A stretch of DNA of 64,000 nucleotides. It comes from Macquaria australasica (Eukaryota; Chordata; Actinopteri; Centrarchiformes; Percichthyidae). Below the pieces are notes generated by a model that was not told the DNA's origin, searched no databases, and saw only the letters and a list, made by a program, of their open reading frames with translations. A program made the position numbers and the translations under genes. How positions within the stretch are numbered: position 1 is the first letter of the stretch; the number at the start of each line of letters is the position of its first letter. The stretch lies in assembly GCA_005408345.1 (NCBI GenBank), contig SEMN01000334.1:248001-312000 (forward strand). The letters run 5' to 3'. Positions 39,401 to 51,100 of this stretch are shown one piece after another.

Positions 39401-42120
39401 GATGAGAGGAGCGACTGACCGGGTCAACTCAATCAGGAGGGAGAGTAGCTCAACAAAAATGTTATGATCCAAGGTTGAAAGAAATCAGCCTGAGGGGGTT
39501 TGAACTTCAGCTGTAATTTTCAGGATCACAACTCCATTTCAGTTTGGACAAACTATTCAGTGTCTGTGCTGAAGTCTCGATCGAGTAATGGCAACGAAGA
39601 GGCTAATATGTGAAGAAGACACAGAAAAAGATGAAATGGCGTAAGAATCTTTTCAGTGGAAAGAGAAGGAGAGGAGAAAAAACAGAGTTGTCATCACAGC
39701 GAGAGTGAAGACTGAGCAGCAGTACTCTGGTGGTTTTGGGTTCCAGATGTGGCTTGCGTCCCTCCCTCGTGCTCTGTTTCTCCTGCATTAATTCCCGGGT
39801 GATGCTAATGTGTCTGTCTTGGTCTGCTGGCGGTGTACATTAGCCAGTCTTACCTGCGGTATGCAGTCTGTGTCGGCAAACATGGACTTGAATCTGTCGT
39901 CCATGCTGATGTGGTACAGAATGCACATGCTGAGCTGTCTCTGGCCCTCGTCAGCTGCAACATAAACACAGGAGGAGGAGGAAAGTCAATGCATGAATGA
40001 CTGGTTGTGCCGTAACGCTCCGCGGGATGCCAATGACCACATCTAGGAGAGCTGTGTGTTTTTTGAAAATATTAATGGGCTGAATGGCCTTTTTAACAGC
40101 GATTCCTGCTGGAGGTCAAATAGCATTTAGTCCAGAATCAGCACCAGCCGACTGCAGTTTCTCAGTTTGTCGCGTCTCACAGGCAGCTAACGGAGGAAAA
40201 ACAATATTTAAAAGGATAAATGTGGAACTGCAGCAGGCTACTGGCTGAAAAAGGAAAGCTTGAGATTTCCAGATTTCTGCCTCCACCCCAAAACAATGGA
40301 AGTGAATGGAAATAAATACAAATATTCACTAGAGCACCAAAAGTGGATTCATCCGCAGCTTAAAATAGTCCCCAACAAATGCACTATATCCTGTTTGATA
40401 AAAACTACAGTGAGCAGCTGTTTTTGTTTGCCTTTTTTAAACATGAAACTATATATCTGAGAGGTGTTTTTAATGATGTATGTCTTCAGTAGGAACCAGT
40501 GGGCTTGGAGCTGAGAGACAGGAAGTCAGACAGGATTGAGAGACGCACTAACACGTTATTGGTTTGAGTCTGAACATGAGATTTGTTGAAAATAAGAAAG
40601 CTCATCGTATCATTTAAAGAACTCCTCTTCTCCGTCCAGAAACAGTGACCCAGTTCGTAGTAAGATAATCCACAGACCACACTGAACAGTTTACATAGAG
40701 ACCATTTCTTCGGTAGAAAGCAGTTCCAATGAAAACCGTGGACGGTGAGTCTGTGGGTTATCCAGAGTAACCAGGACTCTGTGGAAAAAACTCATTCATG
40801 TTGGATTTTTTAAAGCTGCGTTTACATTTGTTTTGCTACCTGGAGGAAACAGAACAAGCTGAAAACCTCATAAAAGTTATGGCAAAAGTGTCTAGTAAAC
40901 ACAAAGCAACGTGTTCACCGGATGAATGGAAGTCCAACATTCCCTCTCCTTTTAGCTTTTTTAGCTTAGCTTTTACTTTGGTCTCTATGAACTCCTGAGA
41001 GAAACATCTGGCTCTTTAGCTGCTAGATGTTCACCAGCTAGTCTCTAACTGTGTCAGTCTGCTGTTTGGTGCTGGGCAGGTAGTGGACAGTGGGTCATCA
41101 GAGCTGCCTTCTGCTGCTGGAAACAGAGACTGAACCAGACAGGAAATGTGCCGCAAAACCAAAACCAGGAGCTAAAAGAGGCTAAAAAGCTCTCTAGAGC
41201 TGCGGGAGAATGCAGAGTCTGGTGGGTTTGTCACTACGAGCGACACCTTTCACATTACATATAGTCAACTGATCCATTGTTAACATTAAAATATTGATTA
41301 ATGCAGCTTTTAATGTTGGTTTTTTTAATGCTGTGAGCACTATGAACTAAATTCTGTTCACCTCCATTGAACTGTAGTGTAGCCAGAGATCTAAGAAATG
41401 GATCAATCAAAACCTGGAAAAATTAAACCAAATCTATCTGCATGGATAGATGCTGCTAAAAGTAATTGCCCTTTAATATTTGTCCAATAAAATGGAGTAC
41501 ATTCCCTGTCATTACAGTTTCTTGAGCTTATCAAGCCTCAGCAGCAGCATGAAGGAGATAAAGACAGAATGGATTGAGTGTTAGACTGTCAGTGAGCCCA
41601 GGACCTTTATGAGTTTGACCTCTGACCAGAGCTGGGGGGCTGGAGGTCTGGAGGAGGAGCCAGCCAGAGAGAATTATTAGAGTTCAGACCAGAGTTTGAC
41701 CCGGGAACTTTTCATTAAGAGAAGTGTTAAGAGAGAGGCTCCTCACTGGACCAGAACCACTGACAGACCTCCTGTAATGCCCACCAGCCTCCAAAGCCCC
41801 AACCAGGTCCAGTTAAATCTGGTCCCAGCCGTGTTCGGTCACTGGCCGTACAGAGAGCCTTATCGCCGAGTATTAGATCCAGATGTGCTCAGTGAACCCC
41901 TGGAATCACAGGAGGGAGAGAGGGCCGAGGAGAGACGGCTTCCAGCTTTAATTGGGAAAACAGGAGGAAGCATCAATTTTACTGCCTTTAATAAGTTAAA
42001 GCTCCGCTGCTCGCTGCTCTGGCTCTTCCAGCACAGCCAGCGATTGGCCAGAACATGTGCTTCTCATTAGTGATCCTTTACCTCAACCAATACCTTAAAA
42101 TGCACATGAAAACAACCAAG

Positions 42121-42172
<52 letters not shown>

Positions 42173-45100
42173 CAATAAGCTCCTACAGACCTGGCGAACT
42201 CCCTCACTCTGCTGGTAGGAACATGGAGGATCCTTTATGGGCAAAGAGAGAGATCCCATTAAATGTTCAAAACACTGGTAGGGTTGGGGCAAGGGAGAGA
42301 AAAAAAAGGTGAGGGGGAGCTGTTAAGAATTAACTAGACTGTTCATGGACAGTTAGTGGGAGAGCTAAACTCCAATTACACCCCAGCCTGATTTAAAACT
42401 GCCTAACCTTCGTAAAATTACACCCGTACACATTAAGAGGCGTCTGGGCTCCATTTGTGGACAGCAGCGCTCCATTGTTACTGCATTTTCTGGATAAATA
42501 AGCAAGCTGGGTTTGGTCTTCAGAGACATCACACACCACATAACAGGGTCAAATGCTCATAAAGAGGTCCACCCCCCCCCCACACAAGTCTCCTAATTTG
42601 TTTATGCAACGTAATGACAGTCAACATGCTGCATCACAGGCTGAGTGACAACGCTGGAAATAAGGCAAATAATGATCCTGTTTCATTATCAATTCATCTG
42701 TAAATTATTTTTTGATTAATAGCTATAAAACAAACAGAAAGCAACAAATCCTCACATTTGAGGAGCTGAAACCAAAGAATGTTTGGTATTTTTTCTTGAT
42801 AAACTGAATTATGACTTTATGAATATCAAAATTGTTGATCAATTTTCTGTCCATCGACTAATCGAATAACTAATTTTTCAGCTCTAGCTGACACAAACAG
42901 TTATAGTCATTATCTACTAAATAATGAATGAAGTTTTTAGTCTATAATAGTTAGACTAAATTGTTTAGTCTATAATAGTGGTCCCGACAAGGGTCCCAGG
43001 ATAAATCTGATAAGGTCCCAAGATGATTAAAGAGAGAAAGAAATATTTCTGTTTGGTTTGTTTTTCCTCAGATTTTTGCTCACAACTCACATCCACACTA
43101 AAGATCAGAATTACTCCAAAACAAACGTGGACACAGACAGCGGACTTCTTTTTACTACACTGGGTGTATTTTGGACACATATCCAAGTGCAAACGGTGCT
43201 AATGGTCCATGAGTCCACGGTGTCATAAATGTTGGGCTTAATGGCCCTGACATAAACTTTTTTGGGTGTCATCGTAGGTGGATGTATGGGGGCTAAAAGC
43301 TGACAAAGAGGAATCTTCTACTGTCTGATGAGTTCAGGTGCTGGTGCGTTGGATCAAGTGGGAGGTGATGATGGCAAGTGGAGGCTCTCTCTCCACTTTC
43401 ATCTTATCATCAGGGGTCATGACCTCAGGTCAGGTCTGGATGGAGAGAAAAACCCTCCTGGTTTTCTCTTCAGAGATAAGACGAGAGTCGTCATGCAGAG
43501 TGTGTCAGTTGGAAAGAGGACAGTCGGCAGTGAAAGCAGATGATTAATGACGCATCGGCTCACATGCAGAGCGAATTACACACAAGCGCTGACACACAAA
43601 TACAGGCAAACTCAACAGTGTCGGAACTGTGAGCAGGCGTAATATTTCAGTGTTAAGTTATATTATGTGTGTGCCTCGCTTCCTGAATGAGCAACCCCCA
43701 CCCGCCACTTCCCAAAAAAACAGCCCTCCCTAAATCTCTGAAGACCTCTCCACCTCTCTGGCCTGCTCCTACAAAAACAACATTTGTGCAGAGGCTCTGG
43801 CATGTTATTCTAACAAATATATTATATTAATTATGCGCTGTTACCTGAGCCTCCCCCTGAGAGGCTTCAAAAGCTCTGTCAAAGATGCTTCTGACCGTGT
43901 CACACACCCCACGGATGAGACGACGCACCAATTGCACGCTCTGGAGCTTTCAGGAGGTCACTGCTCTAATGGTCACCAGAGGTGGCTCGAGGCCTGGGTG
44001 CTGGGTAAAAGCTGCACCTGCACACACACCTCAGAAGTAACAAATTAGAGGCTCCACCGCCGGCTCAGGATGGGAGTGTATCTCATGACATGTGTCTGTT
44101 TCCATCAGTGAAAACCTGAAGTAACGGTTCTCCTGATACAGAGGCAAACACATACAGAACAACCCCAGTCATAAACACACAGACACACACACAGTCAAGC
44201 AGTATAAACATATCCACAGGAACAAACAGAAGAAACACAAACAGTCAGGAACACTAACACGCAATCATTAGTCAGCAGTCAGATTGATTACCGAGCAGCG
44301 AGGAGAGTTTGGGAATGAGTCCTGCCTGGACCATCTGGCTGCGCAGCGACGTGTCGAAGGAGAGGTTGAGCAGGAGGCGTAAGGTGGTGCTCAGCAGCTC
44401 CTCGTGATCGCAGGGAACCAGCCGAACCAGCCGAGCCAGCTTCTCCACGGCAAATGTTTCAGCCTGCAGACAGCGGACAGAACAAGTGAAACTTCCAGGT
44501 TCTGTTCCAGAAGTCATTCAAAGTCTGTAATAATGCAAATGACTAAACAACCCAACCTTACACAACAGTATGCTATGTGGTCCACTACACTAGTCTAGCC
44601 AGGGGTCGTACATTTGACACAAAACAATGTAATATTGTTGCTTATTTAATATTTCTGTTTTTGGCAGCCTTTATGGAACACCATTTCTCAGAAATCACAA
44701 GGCCATCATCAGCTGGACAGACTGAGGCCAGTCAAGTGTTGAGGTATGAGAACAGACAGTGTTGAAATATGCAGACGTCTCTTAAGACAGCACAAGTTAC
44801 AGCTAAGATGTTTGAAAGAGGATGTTTGGAGAGAGCGTGGGTGGATATCGTGGAGAAGGGAGAAACAGTTACACACGCCGCCATGCTGGAAAGATTTCAC
44901 TGGAGCTGCTGTAGTCTGCCAACAAATTAACCAGTTTCACTTTGTTAAAATCAAGGTTTCATTTTGTAATAGCAAGTGCTGCAGTAGATACTAATTTATC
45001 TTAGAATACGGATAGTAAACTAAAGGAACGCTTCGCTTCACGATGACCAACAACAACATTAAAATGCTGCTTATTCATTAATAATAATCCAATAATAGTA

Positions 45101-48100
45101 TACATACTATACTACTCTGAAAGGAGCCATTCTGCATTATGAAGACTTTTACTTTTGATACTTAAACTACATTTAGCTGATATAACTTCTGTACTTTTAC
45201 TAAAGGAAAATCATTATATTGGGTCATTATATTTTTCCTTAAGTGAAGGATCTGAACACTTCTTCCACCACTAGCTGTATGGAGGTTCAACACAGATGCA
45301 CTGTGATGTAAATTTGTTTTATAATTCATGGAAAGAAAATTTACATTTTACTTTATTTTCAGCTGCAACATGCAGAAAATCAGCATTACATTATTACACA
45401 AAAATTATCTGTCAGTTTTAGCTACACAGTCCTACTGTCCTGTAACACCCCTGTATTTAAATACAGGAATTTTGTCATGACTATATGAAAAATTATGAAT
45501 TATAACACCAAATTATCTCTGAGATGACATTTAGTAAACATCTGCATAAAACACTGAAATCGTGCTTTTTTTGTTAAGCCTGGTGTCCAGTTTGTTGAAG
45601 GTTCACATGACCTACAGGCAGGTGGAGGTGTTGAGCAGATGACACCAAACTCAATTCAGAGACAAACTCATGACCGCTGACTCTTTAGGGATCACCGATG
45701 TGTGAAAATGTGTTTAGACTGCGTCCACATGTTGTCAGTGTGCCTGTCACAGCAGTGCTACTCAGCCCAGTGCTGCGTGTTAACGTGTCTCCCTCTCCTG
45801 TGGTCTCCCCACAGCCAGATATCATGGTGACGCAACCTGCTCCCAGTTAAAACGCACTCACTGCTACTGTGTGCAAAACCAGCTCCAGTCTCACCGTCAC
45901 AAACCAGACCCCGAGCAGCGTAATCAACTGCAGCCTGTGTCAATTACCACTGACATTCCCCTTCCATTAGTGACAGCAGCAGGAAAAAAACCCTTATCAG
46001 AGTGTGTTGAAGTTTTATCTGATGAACATGTTTGCTGAGTAAATAAAACCTGATGACACACAGCACTGTATCATTAAGTGATTAGTCTTTCTTGAATCAA
46101 TTAAACACCCGTGTCCTTAAATGGAAACCCTTTCCCTTGTGTAAACGGATCTACACAACTGAGTCAAAGTGCTGAAACCACCATTTCCCTGCTGGACACA
46201 CACTTGAGTGGGTCTAAACCCCCTGAAGGGTTCTTTAATCTGAATCAAAGATACACTGAAGGGGAAACAAGGAGATAAAACCAGTTCCTAACAGGGTCTG
46301 GCTTTGATAAAGACCCACAAACTGAGTGAGATTGGAACCAGGTGGGGCTGGATTAGGGAAAGTCGGAGGGGTGAGGTTCCTGTACGAGCGCTGAGGGATA
46401 CGTGGCCAAAAGTGGACCTTCTGAGAATTTATTGAATCCAAATCTGATAAGCGTGGTTTCAACTGGCGTTTCTACAGAGTACCAGCTGTTAGTCAAAATG
46501 ACCTTGGGAGTGTTTTACAGAACAAACAAAGAACGATTGTTTGCTCTACATTTGACTAATTTAGTTGTTAACACATTAGTTAAAAAAACAAAAAAAACCT
46601 CACAACAACAGAGACGCCACAAATTTCAGACAATGAACAGTGAGGCTGAGCTGCTCCAACAAGCAGTTAATTAATTAAAGTTAAATCCAAAATGCGTTGA
46701 TCCAAGAGTAGTTTTACATATAACTTCATTACAGGATTGTTTTCTTATTTTGCTTAACAAATCCATGATTAATGTTATGTTTGTTATTACACTGGACCAA
46801 TTCCAAAACTTTTGGTACATATTAGTCATTTAGACCCCAAAATATGGAAAAATAGGGCCCAGGTTTAAAAATACCAGAATTACCCTTTAAGATGCAGGGA
46901 AAAGGAGGGGAGGAAAGAGAAGTCAAAGAAGCACAAAGTGTTTTTAGTGAAAAATAAACAGTAAGTATGTCTACAGTTTATCTATATATAAACCTCCGTT
47001 TTACTCCCTCCCTTTCTCACCATGTCATTCTTGTTCTCCAGGAAGATAGAGAGCTTCTTGAGGAAGGAGACCACCACCAGCAGCAGCTCCCCATCCTCCC
47101 GGTCCAGGATCTTCACCAGCATGTGGACGATGTTCTTGTTCCTCATCTTCAGCTCAGTGCGGGTATCTTCAGCCAGGTTCAGCAGCAGGCACAGAGCCAC
47201 TGCAGGGTGAAACACGTTAAGAGACAACAGGATCATCCTGGGAAACAGAAAGGATTGTTTCTACCCTGTAACTTACTTATATTCCCTCATTGGTGTTTTT
47301 GCTTTTTCTTTTAATGTCATTTCAGATTTAATTGAATTTTTCTTGAGCCTCTTGTTGCTGCAACAAACAAGTCTTGGCCCGGATTTAAGTCAATTGTCAA
47401 TAAATATAGGCTTTTATATATATTCAAAAGTGAATTGCACGATTCAGAGATGCGAGCTGCCCCAGAAAAAAATAGACCCAGCACGAAGGGACAGTGGAGC
47501 AGATTATCTCCAGCAGCTGCAACAGCTGGGACGTGATGCAGCCACGCCTGATGGACACTGCAGGTAAGATGAGTTTGACATCCTTATAGGAGTAAAACAT
47601 TTCTACAGTACCTCTGAGGAGCTGCTCCTGCTTGGTCAGAAGGCTCTGGTACTTCCTGAAAGACTTCTCGTGTTCTTTCTTTAGATTCTGGTTCTCAGAG
47701 AATTCTTCATGTGAAATCAGTCAAAGAACTCAAATTTACACAAAAAACAGTATCCTCTTATACAGCACCATGAAAACTGTCACCAAGCCTGTGCACCCAG
47801 TGTTACATACAAACTTTCCATACAAAGATCATTTATTTAGTAAAAACTGGATTTCTCTTAGACTCTTAGAAAAGGATATAGGCCTTCTTTTTCTTCTGTA
47901 GCTCGTCTTGCCAGAGGTCATACCTCTTCAGCTCATGCTCAATGATGTTCATACACAGGGCCCCAATCTTGAAATGTGTGACCAGGCCATGGAACTGGGA
48001 GAAACTAGAGGAGGAAATTAAGAGGGAGAGAGAGAGAGAGAAAAAGACTTCCATTTATCCCAAAGTGTATTTTCAACACTGAAAATCCACTTTTTTTGTG

Positions 48101-51100
48101 ATATGAGATTCCAGCTGGGAGCTGTCATTAAAATGACCCAATCCGTCACCCCTGAAGTAGTTTACAAAGTAAACTGTCAAAGTCAAAGCACGTTCAGTCA
48201 AACAGTATGTCCTGGTCCGACTTATAATCAGTCCAACTTGAACTGTTTCACAATCCAAACAGCATAACATGGAGATGGACATGGGCCAAGAGTGACAGTT
48301 TTCAGACGTACACGTCCTCTCGCAGCCTAAATCAGCTCTGACAGACGTTTATGTATTATTCTAGCGAGGGCTAATTTTAGTGTTTCCTAACCCCCAGTTG
48401 GAGAGTGAAACTTCAGTACTAGGTACGCTGCCAATGGTGGAGGACTACTGTAAGAGAGGAGGAGAGCACTGAAAAGAGACGAGAGCAGAGGCAACTGACT
48501 GTGCTGTTAAAACACAAGGTATAGCTGGCTCAGTGTCTGGACTGCCCTAACCTGGTAAACTGAGTTTGTGCTTCAAATACATGCGATTATACTGGGTCTG
48601 TTTTTCCTGGTTGGGGCTCCTTAGTTCCAATGAAGGGAAATCTTAATACTTCAGTGTACAATCACATTTTAGACAACAGTATTCCTCCATCTTTGTGTCA
48701 GCAGTTTGTGTTTGTCCACTTCCTGTTTCAACATGACAAAAAGCAGCTCCATAAAGAACTGGTTTTCCCAGTTTGGTGTGGAAGAACTTGACTGGTCTGC
48801 ACCTGACTGACCTCAACCCCATCTAACACCTTTGGGATGAACTGGAACGTATACTGTGAGCCAGACCTCATAGATTAATGCCCATGGATTTGGAGAGACA
48901 TGTTCAACTATCCTATACAGATGTTATGTTCACCTGTCCACATCCTTTTGGCCATGTGGTGTCTTGCTACTGCTAGATGTAGACAGAAAATTGAACTTTT
49001 TCTCTTAAAGAGGGCATCCAGGGGCTGGTCTCACCTTGGAATGAAACTCTGACTATCCTTTTAAAATCTTAAACAATATATATATATATATTAAATTAAA
49101 GGCACAGATGTAGTCCGAAAAAACACTGGATGTCTACATACACAGACGTGTTCACACACGTTTGTCAGTGCGTACGGTCCTCGCAAGCATACATTTTGGA
49201 CTGCATATGCAGAAGACAACATTTACATCATGCAGACCCCTTACGGCCATGCAGAAGTGGAAACTATAAATAAAACTTGAAGCTTCACTCTAAACTGGAA
49301 TCCTCAAAATCCACAGCCACGTCGCATTCAGTGGCAACGAAATGAATATTGGAATAGCAGACTATGATGCTACAAAAGCAAGATCTTTGTATGCAAGAAA
49401 AACTTGAGATCAAAGCTATAAAGAAACCATGTGACACTGAAACTTTGGAACGAAGAGACAGAATCAGATGCAGATACTCTACATGTGTTTGATTTAAGGT
49501 GCTGCTGGTTTACCTGGAGAAGCAGAAGAAGACGTAGGTGATGGTTGTTGCCAGGTCCACGCTCTGCTTCCAGTCCTCCCTCAAAACTCTGGCCAGGGCT
49601 CCAAGGGCCGTCTCTGACAACAGACATACAAACACAAATCAATGGAGATACACATAATGCACATACAAAACACACACGTATAGAAAAGGTCAGACAAAAA
49701 GAGGCTCCTGATGAGAAAGAAAAACTAAGAGTGAGCAAAGCGTCTGTGTGTGGAATTCAATCAGAGTCAGACTGAGCAGAGAGCTGTGCAGCTGGAGGTT
49801 AATTTCAAGAAGTGTGGGGGAATACGATGAGGTTGGAGGCTCCTGGGGATTTTGAGCTATGGGTGCTTCTCAACATAAAGACGTGCGTCATCAGGGTTCG
49901 TCTCCTCTTACCACGCTGACCCCAGGCCTCTCGGTTCACACGAACGCTCGGCTCTTATCAACATCGCACCGGTTGATGCGGTGCCGCAGACAGAGTGAGC
50001 GGACGACCCGTTATGACAGGAACAAATGAAGCTGTGCCGTCTCACCGCAGCTGCAGAGGATGACGGCTCCGTGCTGTTGTGGAAGAAACAGCCCGGTCGT
50101 CACGGAAGGGAGCACAACTGAAGCCAAGCTGTGTTTTCTTTAAAAGGGGAGCAGAGCGGACGAGCTGATAAAAGTCACCGATTCTACACTCATCAGTTTT
50201 ATATAAATAAAAAAAACTCCACTTAATCCAAATACTGCTTTAGTTTGGGCATTGGGAATACGGCTGAGGTTCGCACTTTTGAACTTTAGCGACTGGATCC
50301 ACTCTGCCAGGAAAAAGATTATTTTCAGAAAATGAATTTATTCTGAATAATTGAGCATGAAAGTTCATCCTTGAGCTGTCTAGAGCTGTCAGCCACATCT
50401 CATGGTCTTCCTCTGCAGATGGTGTTTACAGTACAGAGATAGCATACCAACAGAAAAAGATCATGGAGGCCATTCACATGACAGGGGTTACCATCTTCCC
50501 AACATGTACGACCACCTGAGCAAACTCCATCTGCTGAGGAAGACCATGAGATGCTGTTGAAGGCTCAAAAAAAAAAGCTGGTTTTAAGATTTTTGATGTC
50601 AAATTCTGAATAACCATTAGGTAAAAACCTAATTCTGGCAGCGTAGCTTTGTAGCAAAAAATATCTCTACATGAGCTCCACCAATGTTCTGTCAAACAGC
50701 TACAGCATGTGAAGGGACGGATAAAGTAAAAAATACACATGGACCCTGGACGCACAAACTTGTGGACCTCCGTGGCCACCCGGATGCGGAAACTATAAAT
50801 TGTGCTTCACTAATCGTTCTCTCATTACTAACTGAAATGTGAAAGAATGTATTGATTTAAATCTTAGTCACGCTATCATGTGACGTTTATTTTATTTAGT
50901 GCTCTCTGTCCCCTGAAGCTGTCAAGATGTCAGTAGGACTGGGTCTCATTAGAAATGTCTTCATACCTGAGCTTTGGTACCGACACTGAAATATACTTGT
51001 TTGCTGCCTGACGTTTAGCCTCTTTGGCTAATAAACTACTACCAATTGGGCTACATTTTGATTTAAATCTGGAACAATGTGGTCAAAGAAAGGAAATAAA

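Larger units (their letters stand above)
39955..44291 (-). other. kifap3 intron 10, 4.3 kb
   Basis: Contains the 1-kb repeat at 40250-41290, a (CA)n at 42129-42170 and unassigned G+C-richer DNA at 41580-41950 and 43680-43990. No exon was found. Confidence 0.7.

Noticed and set aside
7850..42170. Possible CRISPR or phase-regular arrays among the direct repeats
   Set aside because: Repeats are microsatellites or transposon copies in a vertebrate genome, without the repeat-spacer pattern.
47450..47572. Exon-like plus-strand stretch ending CACTGCAGGTAAG in kifap3 intron 8
   Set aside because: No matching coding neighbour on the plus strand, and the KAP3 protein is complete without it.
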